NCBI GenBank assembly: GCA_903830915.1 | Contig: CAIKVR010000436.1 | Span: 1 to 38,771 of the forward strand | Source of the DNA: an uncultured Bacteroidales bacterium | GTDB lineage: Bacteria > Bacteroidota > Bacteroidia > Bacteroidales > Paludibacteraceae | DNA length: 38,771 nt | Direction: 5' to 3' | Shown: one piece after another, positions 9,271 through 19,800 of the stretch | Position numbering within the stretch: the stretch's first letter is position 1 | Layout of the letters: each line of letters starts with the position of its first letter | Made by a program: the position numbers and the translations under genes | The notes under the pieces: generated by a model | Databases searched by the model: none | Told to the model about the DNA's origin: nothing | Seen by the model: only the letters and a program-made list of their open reading frames with translations

Positions 9271-11829
9271 TTAATACTTAATCAATACTGACTGAATCTG
9301 GTTTAATGGCAATATAAAATCGACATAAATCGATTCTTCAACTGTCGAAATCACAAATGGAATCAACTGATTTCCAAGTTTGACCGAATCCGCATTTTTT
9401 TCATTTCCAGCAAGCAATACATGTGCTTTTACCTCATTTCCGCTGCCGGTCACAACCAATGAAAGCTGTTTGTTTTGCTTATCATTTTTGTAACTATAGG
9501 ATAAATATCCATTGGAAGCTGCCAAATTAGTAGTTACTTTTACTGAATCTATACCTGCCGAAGTCCAGCGGGGCGCAAGTGTAACCTTTTCGTAAGCGAG
9601 TGAATTATTTTTCACACCTGCTAATCCTTCCATTAATGCAGCCATTCCGTTTGCAGCAGCCCAATTGTCAGGACCACCAAAAGATTCGCCGGCAACTTTT
9701 ACATAATGGGTTTTATCTGCAAGCGTCAGAGCCAGCAGACTGTAAACACCTCCATCGAGAGCTGCATTGAATTGCAGTTTTTCAATTCGTTTTTGAGGAT
9801 TTGGATTGTCAATAGCTGCCCAGCAAACACCAACTTCTGTACTAACGCCGTTTGGTCCAGTCCACGCAACACCCGCTTTATTTTCTTTCAGATTTGGGAA
9901 CCACCAGCCCACGACATCTTTATCGGCAAAAAGATAGCGCGTAGCTTTTGTGCCATCGCTGTACACAAAGGTCACATCACCCGCTAGCTTACTGGCACCT
10001 GTTTTCGAAATAGTATGTAGCAAGTAAATACTAGTTGCAGTATCATTGATAGACACTTCCGCCCGAGTAGGAAAAGCTTTGTTGGCGGAAATAGCAATAG
10101 CCGCTCGGCGGTTGTTTTTTGCAGGGTCAATCACATTGAAGGTTATGTGCTTGAAATTCTGAATTCCTACAGGCAGGTTACGCATATCGTTGCCAGGTTC
10201 TGTGGTATTCATCCAGTTCAATGAGTTTTTACTGCCCGTATCCCAAGTATCCATATTGGCAGCCGAAGTAATATCAACAGTTCTGAAGATAGGAGCCGAA
10301 GGAGCATTCGGAATTGAACCTGTATAGGCAAAATAGATTTTGTTGTTATATTTTTTGCCCAATTCCAAGAGTCGATTCAAAATATCCGAGCCATAGTTTT
10401 CGTATCCATTTTCGTAGGCACCGCGCGCCAATTCGCCAATGGCATGACCAGCAACACCTCCATTCATGTACTGCCAACGCTCTTGATGATCGCCAAAACC
10501 TTTCTTAAAAGGAGGATAAATGGCATACCATTCGCCAGGAGAGCCCACCGGTAGATTTTCTTTCAAATTTAAATAGGTTTTAATAATGGCCACATTCATT
10601 TCGTGCGGCAAACCACGGTTCAGGGAATACATATTTCCTTGTGCAATTTGCGATTTTTCGTCCACGCCCAAATTGCGTTTCACGGTAGGGTCTTCATCAA
10701 TAAAATGGGTAAAATACTTTCCATTCCACGATAAGGCCTTAAGGTTTTTCAGAATCTCTTCACCACGCCTGCGATAAATCGCTGCTCTGGATGATTCGCC
10801 CATAAAATCATACATCTCCGCCAGTTGGTTACAGGCTTCGAAATAACCAGTATTGTCGCCAAAGAATACACCGAATTTTGTTTTACCCGGAACTGTCACC
10901 ATAGTGGGACTTACAGGCACTTTAGGCGTGTATTCATCATTTACCTGAAAATCCCAGGAATCGATGCAATATGGACGTTTTAGCAGTTGAAACCTTTTTG
11001 ACCAGCGGTCAGAATCATTGTAACAATAATCAAGAGCCATGGCAGCCGATGCAACTGTTTTTTTCATCCATTCATTGTCGCCACTGGCTTTCCAGTGTTT
11101 GTAAAACATATTTACATAGCAATAATCGGAATGATTATCCACCGGCTGACGCACAAACCAGGCATCTTTGTATTTTTTATAATAATTGATGGGGCCATAA
11201 GCAGTTTCATAATAGCGGAAACCTTCCTTACTATCATTTACAAAACTCCAAATCAGTCCATCTTCCCGTTGGGTTTGGCGCAACAAATCAGTGTATTCAT
11301 TGCCATAGGGTGAAAAGTACTGTACACCATTCAACATATTGCTGTTATCCAAATCCCAAGTTAAAAAGACCTTGTAGTTTTTGTCGTTCCACTTTATTTC
11401 TCTATACGCCTTTTGTTCCTCGTCCAGCAACCCTTTTTTAAGCATATCAAAAAGTTCGGAGTATTTTCCACCATCATTCAGTTGTGTGGGTGCTTCCAAG
11501 GTGAATTTAGCATTCGCCATAAATTTCCTTTTTTTGTTCTCAAGCGCAATACTTTGCAGACCAGCCGCACCACCCGCTTTGAAAACCACCCGTTTTGATG
11601 CTTTTGAGCTAAAATACACTTTGCCATTTGCATCGGAAACCGTAACAGTTCCCTCTCCAGCGCAAAAAACAACAACTTCCTCCAAGGGACGAACCACTTT
11701 TGACGATTCAATAATAATAACATCTGACGATTTAACTGAAGTGCTTACTGTCAGGGCGAAAAAGCAAAGTAAAAAAACTTTAAATTGATTCAAGCTTGCG
11801 CAGCTGGAAATTTGTTTTGTAATTTTCAT
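9271..11829 (-). CDS. Large (alpha/alpha)-barrel glycosidase-like exported protein, family not recognised
   Basis: This 852-residue protein starts with a signal peptide (hydrophobic FKVFLLCFFALTVSTSV). A small beta domain (about 40-110) leads into a long region rich in paired helices and aromatic motifs (WDLDNSNMLNGVQYFSPYG, QREDGLIWSFVND, YFEACNQLAEMYDFMG, WNGKYFTHFID, ERWQYMNGGVAGHAIGELARG). This fits six-hairpin (alpha/alpha)6 glycosidases. A C-terminal beta region follows (from about 690). I could not match it to a numbered GH family. It lies 12 bp downstream of the Gfo/Idh/MocA gene and ends unit D; the next gene down starts a new unit at promoter C. No sorting tail is visible, so a periplasmic location is inferred. 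Confidence 0.7.
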   Translation of the reverse strand: MKITKQISSCASLNQFKVFLLCFFALTVSTSVKSSDVIIIESSKVVRPLEEVVVFCAGEGTVTVSDANGKVYFSSKASKRVVFKAGGAAGLQSIALENKKRKFMANAKFTLEAPTQLNDGGKYSELFDMLKKGLLDEEQKAYREIKWNDKNYKVFLTWDLDNSNMLNGVQYFSPYGNEYTDLLRQTQREDGLIWSFVNDSKEGFRYYETAYGPINYYKKYKDAWFVRQPVDNHSDYCYVNMFYKHWKASGDNEWMKKTVASAAMALDYCYNDSDRWSKRFQLLKRPYCIDSWDFQVNDEYTPKVPVSPTMVTVPGKTKFGVFFGDNTGYFEACNQLAEMYDFMGESSRAAIYRRRGEEILKNLKALSWNGKYFTHFIDEDPTVKRNLGVDEKSQIAQGNMYSLNRGLPHEMNVAIIKTYLNLKENLPVGSPGEWYAIYPPFKKGFGDHQERWQYMNGGVAGHAIGELARGAYENGYENYGSDILNRLLELGKKYNNKIYFAYTGSIPNAPSAPIFRTVDITSAANMDTWDTGSKNSLNWMNTTEPGNDMRNLPVGIQNFKHITFNVIDPAKNNRRAAIAISANKAFPTRAEVSINDTATSIYLLHTISKTGASKLAGDVTFVYSDGTKATRYLFADKDVVGWWFPNLKENKAGVAWTGPNGVSTEVGVCWAAIDNPNPQKRIEKLQFNAALDGGVYSLLALTLADKTHYVKVAGESFGGPDNWAAANGMAALMEGLAGVKNNSLAYEKVTLAPRWTSAGIDSVKVTTNLAASNGYLSYSYKNDKQNKQLSLVVTGSGNEVKAHVLLAGNEKNADSVKLGNQLIPFVISTVEESIYVDFILPLNQIQSVLIKY

Positions 11830-11841
11830 GGTTTAAAATAG

Positions 11842-12831
11842 TTAATTAATATTATCATGTCCTTCATACTCCAATCCTATTTGCCTTCTGATTTCATCCA
11901 GTGTTTCTATCAGCAATTTACTGTCGTCCCAACTCCACAAATCACTTTGGGTTTTTCCTTGCTCAATGCATTTTATCACCTCTTCCACTTCGTAATTATA
12001 ACAATTGTCAATGGTTTCCACTTCCAGCGTTTCAGGATTTTCATTCAATGGAACGATGGTCACTTTTTCGGGCAAATGCACCCATTTATCAAAAAGTAAA
12101 TCACCGTTTTCGCAATAAACAGAAGCATTGCAATCGGTGTGTGCCAAAATGCTTGAGTAGATTACTGCCAGTGCATCGTCGGCATAACCAAGCGTAACGG
12201 AGCAGTTGGTATCTACGCCCGTAGGACCAATGCCCGCTGTGGCAGTAATGGTTTTGGGTTTTCCCATTAGTAGTTGCGCTAGGAAAAGCGGATAAATACC
12301 CAAGTCCATGACCGAACCACCAATGAGTGATTTGTTGTGATGACGACTATTTTCTGCAGCAGGTATCCGCAATCCAAAATCGCCTTTCAGCAGTTTAATT
12401 TTCCCCAAACGCTTACTATCCAACACTTCTTTGGCAGCAATTATGCGTGGATTAAAACGCGTCCAAAGGGCTTCCATTAGAAATACACCTTTAGCGCGAG
12501 CAGCATTTATCATTAAATCCACTTCCATAGCATTTACAGCAAATGGTTTTTCACATAACACATGTTTGCCTTTGGCAATGCACATCAAGGTGTTTTCGCA
12601 ATGCAGGTTGTGCGGCGTGGAAATATACACAATGTCCACTTCAGGGTCGGCGGCTACTGCCTCGTAGCTTGAATATCCTAAGCAATTATATTTTGCCGCA
12701 AAGTCTTTGGCCGTTTCACTATTTCGTGAACCCACAGCGTGAAGACGTGCTTGTGGTACAAACGCTAAGGCTTCTGCCATAGTTTGGGCAATATAGCCCG
12801 TGCCAATAATTCCAATATTGTATGTTTTCAT
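11842..12831 (-). CDS. Gfo/Idh/MocA-family NAD(P)-dependent oxidoreductase
   Basis: This 329-residue protein has no signal peptide and is probably cytosolic. It begins MKTYNIGIIGTGYIAQ, a Rossmann GxGxxA fold at the very N terminus, so the ATG at 12831 is preferred to a GTG four codons upstream at 12843. The family signature CEKPFAV gives the EKP motif at 94-96. The C-terminal half (MEALWTRFNPRI onward) is the usual alpha/beta substrate domain. Family members oxidise or reduce sugars, inositols and sugar acids, or take part in NAD-dependent glycoside cleavage; which applies here is not visible. It is tightly coupled to the unrecognised 852-residue glycosidase-like gene, suggesting a shared substrate. 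Confidence 0.9.
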   Translation of the reverse strand: MKTYNIGIIGTGYIAQTMAEALAFVPQARLHAVGSRNSETAKDFAAKYNCLGYSSYEAVAADPEVDIVYISTPHNLHCENTLMCIAKGKHVLCEKPFAVNAMEVDLMINAARAKGVFLMEALWTRFNPRIIAAKEVLDSKRLGKIKLLKGDFGLRIPAAENSRHHNKSLIGGSVMDLGIYPLFLAQLLMGKPKTITATAGIGPTGVDTNCSVTLGYADDALAVIYSSILAHTDCNASVYCENGDLLFDKWVHLPEKVTIVPLNENPETLEVETIDNCYNYEVEEVIKCIEQGKTQSDLWSWDDSKLLIETLDEIRRQIGLEYEGHDNIN

Positions 12832-12913
12832 ACGGTTATGCACGAAATATGATTATACGTTGTGTTATTAATCTTTTCATAAAAATCTATATTTAGTTGA
12901 TTAATTGTTTAAT

Positions 12914-12928
12914 TTTAAACTGTTTAAA
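12914..12928. promoter_or_regulatory. Palindrome upstream of the Gfo/Idh/MocA gene
   Basis: TTTAAAC, one central base, then GTTTAAA form perfect 7-bp arms. It sits 83 bp before the ATG at 12831, in the 134-bp gap that separates the oxidoreductase from the trehalase-like gene. It could be an operator for an internal promoter, but AT-rich palindromes also arise by chance. Confidence 0.35.
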
Positions 12929-12965
12929 GTCCACGAACAAACAAGTTAGCTTGACAAATATCGTA

Positions 12966-14378
12966 TTATTTTTGCTTTTGCAAATAATCATACGCAAAAG
13001 CGTAAGCCCCAGCCGTCCAATCGTACATTAAGTTGGCGGGGTATTCTCTGTCGTTTATTTTTCCATCAAAAGTATATTTTTCATAAATACCTCCAGGCTT
13101 ACGCAATACTGTAGTTCCTTTTTTAGTAAGATAGGACGACGGATTGGGTGCATAATAGTTGGATGCAATTAGGTCTAGGTGCTTCATGGCAATTCGGCTG
13201 GCATCTTCCTTGTAGCCATAGTTTTCCAAGGCCATGATGACCAGCGACTGCATGGGCGACCAAACGGAAATATGATCCCACTGGTAATTGTGTTCTTGAA
13301 CCGTGGTTTCGCAGGTTACAATGCCCGCTTCCCTTTCGAGCAAGCCTAAATTGGCACGCATTTTTGCGGCTTGTTGCACCGACGCAATACCCGCAAAGAG
13401 TGGAGAAAAAGCTGTTGCGGCAGCTACCTTGCTGCTTCGTTTGTTGACATAATCGTAATCGAGGTACAATCCTCGTTTTTCGTTCCAACAATACTTGTTG
13501 ATGAGTGTTTTTCGCTTTTTGGCTGCTGCTAACCACTTGCAACCATTGCTAATGCCCAGCTCTTTTTCCAAATAAGCCAGATTTTTTTCATACAAATATA
13601 AATTTGCATTCAAATCCACTGCAATAAAGTCGGGGCATCGGCTCTCGAAACGAGTAGTGAAATCCATTCCGGTCTCCGCCTCGGCGGCAAAGCGGGAGGC
13701 AACGCTCAGCTTTTCTGCTTCTGCAACCTCTTTTGCGAAACCAAAACGCGACGTTAATTCATGGTCGTACAATTCCAATAATTCCCTTTCGGTGGCATGG
13801 TGAAAATAACGTTGCAAGCCGAGTTTGGTAGTATTCGCTTCAATTCTATTGGCGGAAGTATCGGTCCAAAAACGATATTCTTTTAAAACCGCAACATAAA
13901 GGGGCTTCAACCACTCTTTATCTTTGGTTACATCATACATATCCTTTACCATCAGGCAAAAGTAAGGTGGCTGTGAGCGATTATCGCCCCAGTCGGCATT
14001 GGCATTGGGAATAAAGCCATGCTTATCCAACACATATTTCAGGTTGTTGATACCACCTTTGGCTAACCTTAATTCACCATGCGGCAATAGCCCTATTTGG
14101 GTGTAATACATATCCCAATAGAACAATGTCCATTCGCTAAAGGCATATGCAAAAGTATCGGGTACCATGTTGTTAGACGGTTTGGCACTGTGATTTTTCC
14201 AACCTGCCTTTATACTGTCGTTAATGGCGGACCATTTATCGACAAAACGAGGGGAGTAAACTGTTTTATAATCAGGTGTGCGTTCTGGTTTCGTAATCAT
14301 TTGCTTTGCACCGCAGTTAACAAATAAAAGCAAAAAAACAATTGTCAATATTGGCTTTGAGGATTTTTTGTTAATCAT
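12966..14378 (-). CDS. GH37 trehalase-like lipoprotein
   Basis: This protein of about 470 residues is related to alpha,alpha-trehalases of family GH37, which have an (alpha/alpha)6 barrel. Seen are the family stretches YYTQIGLLPHGELRLAKGG, HGFIPNANADWGDNRSQPP and VDLNANLYLYEKNLA. AETGMDFTTRF holds the probable general acid D239, and GGIYEKYTF the probable base E433. The start at 14378 gives a signal of normal length ending in the lipobox LLFVNC; an in-frame ATG ten codons upstream at 14408 is also possible. Cysteine 22 would be lipidated, anchoring it to a membrane. It follows the 800-residue gene closely. Substrate specificity is not certain, since some relatives act on other glucosides. Confidence 0.85.
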   Translation of the reverse strand: MINKKSSKPILTIVFLLLFVNCGAKQMITKPERTPDYKTVYSPRFVDKWSAINDSIKAGWKNHSAKPSNNMVPDTFAYAFSEWTLFYWDMYYTQIGLLPHGELRLAKGGINNLKYVLDKHGFIPNANADWGDNRSQPPYFCLMVKDMYDVTKDKEWLKPLYVAVLKEYRFWTDTSANRIEANTTKLGLQRYFHHATERELLELYDHELTSRFGFAKEVAEAEKLSVASRFAAEAETGMDFTTRFESRCPDFIAVDLNANLYLYEKNLAYLEKELGISNGCKWLAAAKKRKTLINKYCWNEKRGLYLDYDYVNKRSSKVAAATAFSPLFAGIASVQQAAKMRANLGLLEREAGIVTCETTVQEHNYQWDHISVWSPMQSLVIMALENYGYKEDASRIAMKHLDLIASNYYAPNPSSYLTKKGTTVLRKPGGIYEKYTFDGKINDREYPANLMYDWTAGAYAFAYDYLQKQK

Positions 14379-14428
14379 TTTTGTATCAGTTTTTTTTGAT
14401 TTTATCAAACCTAAATTGGTTTTATCGT

Positions 14429-16831
14429 TTATTTCAAACTCACCGTCACTTCACCTCGACCTTCAAAATCTGCCCAAGTCAGTCCGTCGGCACTGGTCAT
14501 TACTGCTTCAATAGCTTTTCCCTTGGCATCGGTAATGCTAAGTTTTTTGCTAAGTCCACGGAAGCAAACTGTATTTTTGTTGTAAGCTTGCATTTTGTAG
14601 GTGCCAGCATTTGCCGATAATAGCCGTAAAGTAGAGGAAATCAGCACATTCTGTGGTTTGGCCGAAGTTGAAAGAACAACTTCCACTTTGTTGTCTCCTT
14701 TTTTGAGCAAGGCTTCGGGCAATTGGTAGGTTCCTTTCAGTTCCTTTCCATTCACCAACAATTTGCTGATTTTTCCTTCGCCTTTGTAGCTGAAATCAAT
14801 CAACGCACCACGGAATTCGTAGTTTTCCAATTTATCCAAATACTTAGTGGCACGGGCAGCAATACCAAAAGGCAAGCGGCGCACACCCAAATTATTGACA
14901 GCTGCTATCCATGGAGCTATTGAAAACACAATCGGACGCACATCGTGAAACGGGTCGCCATCCGCCACGTCCACAATTTCGGGGATAGTGTAGGCCATAG
15001 GTAAAAACTTGCCCGAACGAACGCTTTGTGGAACCAAATAATCCAATGCTGCCATAATGCTGTCTTCACTAAAAATTTCATTATCCAAGGAAGCCAAAAT
15101 AGAATTATATCCCACCAAAAACATCCCTTGTGGCTTCTCACGCAAGGTTTTGTACAATGCGTTTTGAACTTCAATGTTTTTTTTATGCAAATCCACTTTA
15201 AAAGGAGGTAGAGAAAGTGCCCATTGATAATCCGTCAAATCCATGCCTATTGGTTCTGCGGTCACCATGCGTCCATCGGCAGTAAGCAGCTGACCATAAG
15301 AGGGTAATGCATCCGGATAATCGTACATGGGTTTCAATTTATCTTCTATATTATTTGCTTTTTGAGCATACTCCTCTGCTTTGGCACCTGTTTCCATGGC
15401 CGAAAGCATCCAGTAGCAAGCAGCATTGATGGAGTTGATGTAAATGTCATAGGATTTTACAATCGAATCGCCCTTGTAGGCAGAATTGCTGTAATTACTC
15501 GGTGCACCGTTTGCTTGGTCGTAGCCCGATTCGCGACTTTTCATCAGCGGTGCTTCGCCATAATAATAACGGAAGAATAGTTGCTTTTCCTTGTTGTAGG
15601 AATACCGTTCCAGCCAATCCATGGCTGCTTCCATGTTTTTCAGGTAAATGCCTTTGGTGAATTTCTCATCACCCGTTTGTGTCCAATGCAAAAATGCAGG
15701 CCAAAGTGTATAAAATAGTCCGTCCTCCTCAAACTTATTGATTACTGGTGAAACCAACTGACCATAAAAAATCCCTTTGGGCTCTTCCATGCTGGTAACA
15801 GGATTCTGAATCTGCATATCAGCTTGCCATTTGGCTGGATTGGACCACCCACTCATACAGAAATTTGAGGTATTTAACCCACCGTCACGCGTCCAAGTGA
15901 GATAATAAATATACTGGCTGGTAGTGCGCATCAAACCCTTTTCGTCTTGCATGTTCAGCGCAATGCGCTTGTTCATCTCCAGTAATTTTTGCATTTCGGG
16001 CCGGTTGCGCAGGGTGAACTTGCCAAAATCGATTGCCTTAGCAACTTTTGCTTCGTTCTCGGCAAGGAATTTTTCGGTGGGTGTGTTAGCGATTTCTTGG
16101 GTAAATTGTGTTACGCCTTCGGTTGTTAATTCTGCTCCAATGGCCAATACCTGACCTGCAGCCATTTCAGCACGGGCATACACGCTACGACCCTCTTCAA
16201 GTCGTGTCTGGTGTCGGAATTTACCTTTTCCAGTGCCCAACACAGCAGCAAAATCAAAGGTTTTGCCACGCTCGGCATATTCCACCACAAAGCGGTTGGC
16301 ATCCTGCGTTTTCAATTTTGCCATCCGCCCACTTTTGAGATCAATCACATCGTCTTTCTCAAACCAGACTGTCACAACGGGTTTATCGAAGGTAGTGGCC
16401 AAATGTACCTTTTGATTTTTGAATACCAATACGCTGTGGTTAGGATCATAATCGCAACGCACGAAGTCACCAAAACTCACATTGCTGAGCGTAATGCGTT
16501 CAAAAACATTGCAATGGTCGTCGCGATTTGAGAAATTGCGGTCCGTTCCCAACATGGATTTGCCCGCTTGTGGCGAAATCCAAATCTGAATGGCACTGCG
16601 GTCGATACAATACTCAAAACGCAAGCCCATGCGGTTTTGCATCAGGATAAACTTCTCCGGCGATTTGGCTCCGTATTGCGAAGCATTCATCGCCAGGGCG
16701 GAGTTCAACATTTCCAAATCGTGCTTGGATGTCCATTTATCTTGAATGGGTTCGTCTTTCGCTTGCGCATTGGCAACTGGAGAAAAGAAAATGGTGAAAA
16801 AGGCAATCAGGATTAAAAAGTTTTTTTTCAT
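14429..16831 (-). CDS. Large (alpha/alpha)-barrel glycosidase-like exported protein, family not recognised
   Basis: This 800-residue protein has a signal peptide (MKKNFLILIAFFTIFFSPVANA). An N-terminal beta-sandwich (about 30-260) precedes a helical-barrel region (about 275-680). Tryptophan-rich motifs are seen there: YYLTWTRDGGLN (about 310-320), LFYTLWPAFLHWTQTGD, AAMDWLERYSYN and MDLTDYQWALSLPP. The WTRD motif recalls GH15- and GH63-type barrels, with the Asp as a possible active-site residue, but I cannot assign a family. A C-terminal beta domain (about 690-800) has the strand pattern of a galactose-binding-like module. It lies 34 bp after the GH106 gene and before the trehalase-like gene in unit D. 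Confidence 0.7.
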   Translation of the reverse strand: MKKNFLILIAFFTIFFSPVANAQAKDEPIQDKWTSKHDLEMLNSALAMNASQYGAKSPEKFILMQNRMGLRFEYCIDRSAIQIWISPQAGKSMLGTDRNFSNRDDHCNVFERITLSNVSFGDFVRCDYDPNHSVLVFKNQKVHLATTFDKPVVTVWFEKDDVIDLKSGRMAKLKTQDANRFVVEYAERGKTFDFAAVLGTGKGKFRHQTRLEEGRSVYARAEMAAGQVLAIGAELTTEGVTQFTQEIANTPTEKFLAENEAKVAKAIDFGKFTLRNRPEMQKLLEMNKRIALNMQDEKGLMRTTSQYIYYLTWTRDGGLNTSNFCMSGWSNPAKWQADMQIQNPVTSMEEPKGIFYGQLVSPVINKFEEDGLFYTLWPAFLHWTQTGDEKFTKGIYLKNMEAAMDWLERYSYNKEKQLFFRYYYGEAPLMKSRESGYDQANGAPSNYSNSAYKGDSIVKSYDIYINSINAACYWMLSAMETGAKAEEYAQKANNIEDKLKPMYDYPDALPSYGQLLTADGRMVTAEPIGMDLTDYQWALSLPPFKVDLHKKNIEVQNALYKTLREKPQGMFLVGYNSILASLDNEIFSEDSIMAALDYLVPQSVRSGKFLPMAYTIPEIVDVADGDPFHDVRPIVFSIAPWIAAVNNLGVRRLPFGIAARATKYLDKLENYEFRGALIDFSYKGEGKISKLLVNGKELKGTYQLPEALLKKGDNKVEVVLSTSAKPQNVLISSTLRLLSANAGTYKMQAYNKNTVCFRGLSKKLSITDAKGKAIEAVMTSADGLTWADFEGRGEVTVSLK

Positions 16832-16865
16832 ATATTATTGTCTTAAATTTAATATTTATAAAATA

Positions 16866-19800
16866 TTATAGCAAAATAATACGTAAAGGACCTAATAATC
16901 CTGTTGGTTTTAATGGTTTGTCATTGCTCAAAAACTGCTCCACAGGTCCCGAAGTCCACACGTTTTTAAGTTTTCCATATTGAATATAATCGCCAATAAT
17001 GCGGTTTCTAAAAGCGGTATTTACACTAACTTCCAATAAATTATCTTTTTTCAACAAGTTTTTCACATTTAATTTTGTGCCTGGCAACCAAATAATTCCC
17101 AAACTTTTTCCATTGAGCGATACCGAAGCAGTGGTTTCAAATTGTCCCATATCCAGTTGAATGAATTCTTTGTTCATCCCAAAATCAGTTAGCAAACTAA
17201 ATTTTATCTGATAATTGACCGTTCCGGCAAAGTATTTAATGTCTGGATTGTCAAACTCAGTCAACGATTTTAAATCGGTAATGCTAATTGGTGCGATGGT
17301 GGCATCGTAAGCCGGCAAAAATTGAAGAGTGGCTTCCAATTTATCTACGGTCAGCACTTCTTGTTTTTTGTTGTTCAATAAAGGTTTATCTGCTTTGGCG
17401 TTTACATTGACATTTTCGGCAGCGTTTTCAAATACAAATATCATCGACTCACGGGGCTTAAAAGTAACCGCTATTTTCAGCATTCCATTCTCCATAACAA
17501 ACTTTTCGAGCCTTGAAATACTCCCATCTACAGGATTGAGTATTGAAGCCGTTTTAATACCAACGGCAAAAACACATTCGCGAGTAACCACCGTGTCACG
17601 CTGATTGACAACAAAGTAAATATCCGATTCACCTTGTTTTTTATGAATATACATGAGGTTCAAGGCATCAGACTTGCTGGTGCTAAATTCTGGTGTAATT
17701 TGCGCTTTTTGGATCACGTCAGCTACTGGCATACCTGTAAACACAGTTCCTTTTCCATATCTATTCACCGAAGAATTGCCCCAAACTTTGTTGGCCAACT
17801 CGGTAAACGTATCTTGATGTTGCAAAATTCCTGTCATCGACAATTGCCGAGTAGGTTTTGGTCCCAAGACTTTAGCACCTTGCTCCACTAACTCAGAAAT
17901 TCGGATTAAAGTACTGTATTCCATTTCTGTTGATGCAGGCAAAATAAGTAGTGGATATTCAATGCCATTATCCAACACGATACTTCCATTTTTCACCGTT
18001 GCCTTGTTTTTCAAAATATCCATGTTGCAAGCCATGCCTCTGTAGCCAAAAGGCAAACTATTCACTTGTTCATTGTCGATATATTGCGGAAGTTGGTCGC
18101 CAATATAATACAAAATATTGGAAGCAATAACTCCCTTTTGTAATACCGATTGGATGCGCGATTGGTAGTTTAGCCATTCAGAAGATTGGTTCCAATACGG
18201 ATTATTTCGGTTGAAATGCGAGGCGTAAGTGCCCAAGGTCATGCCCGGCGCTTTATCAAAAGGCTGATGGACATAGCTATGCAGAATAATTTGGTTGATA
18301 CCCGAACAAAAAGCTCGGTCACCATAAATTTTTAAACCAGCAGGCGATTCGCTGTAATGGGTATAAGCCGTATAGGCCTCAGAGCCTACGATAGGCATTT
18401 GGTAGGCATTAGCCGCAAAAACGGGGTAACTTTCAAACGGCTTGGAAGGTTGATATTCGGTAAAGCCATTGCTGTTATTTCCCGACCAAAATTCAAACAT
18501 CGGCATATCGGCATAGCTATTGGTTTTCAAAATATCCAAAGGTGGATAATTGGCATCGCCATAAATGACTTCGGCATGCATTTCCAATTTATTGCGGTGA
18601 CACAAATCACGGAAATGTTTGTAATAATTCGTTTCAATCATATCAGCAATGGTCTTGCGGAAATCGTACAGAAAAGCTTCTGAAAGTTGCACATTCCCAA
18701 CCGTTTCTCCACACAACACAGGTATCCAATTAACCATATTGTACCCACGGTTTTTCTCAAAAGTAGCAGGTAAATTGGCTGTCCAGTTTTGATAGCCGCA
18801 TTCCCAACTGTCAATCAATAAAAATTTGAAGGTATTGCCCACATAATCTCCCGCATTTTGTATTAGTTTTTTTGAAAAACTTGCGAAATGGTGATTCAAA
18901 GCGGTTGTGTCCATCTTATCACATTCAAGTCCTCGTCCTTCAAGGGTTGCAGGGCTGTTAGTAATACCGGTGGTAGTATATCCAAATCGTAAAATGCACC
19001 AATTTCCTTTGGGTGCATTCCAATTGAGTGAACCGTCGGGAGTCAATTTATCAGACAGATTTATAATTTGCTTTTCGTCAATAACCATCTGGTCTGAAGC
19101 TAAGGAGCTTACATCAAACCGATTCCTATTGGGTGCTTTCACAGCCACCGATTTTTCGAACAAATTTGGAATATTGGAAATGAAAGAAGGCTTTTCATCT
19201 TTTCCAAGCAGCTCCACTTCTGCAATTGTAAAATCCAAATTGCCTGACAAATCGGAGAAATCGGTAGTTTCCAACTGAAAGTACTTTGCTTCAGTAAGCG
19301 GAATATCTATTGAAAATGAATTATTTAAACCTAACAACTCTATTTTCTTAATGGGATAGAATTCCTTGCCATTTTCGGATGAAGAGAGCACGTATGAAGA
19401 GGTAAATTTATCCATATCGTTCCAAACAAATCGCTTGCGAGGATGAATGACAATTTTATTGGCTTTGAATTTTTTGTTGAAAGTAAAAAGTATTTTATCC
19501 GCTTTCTTAACGGTTACGGCACTTGATGGATTCCCATCGGCAAGCAACTTACTTACATTTTGATTGTTAAATATAATACTCTGTTGAGCTTTTTGAAAAC
19601 TATTTTCTGTTTGGCTATTTTGATACGCCAGCACCACCACATCTTGGTAAAAATCCTTTTCGGAATAGGGTTGCGCAAGTTTTACCATTTGCTTTTTGCC
19701 ACCTTTGATGTAGGTTTTTGTCCATACAAATTGCTTCATCGATTGCTCTGGCGTAATCCACGGACCACCACTGGTACTCCAGCCATCGCAATTGTGAGCT

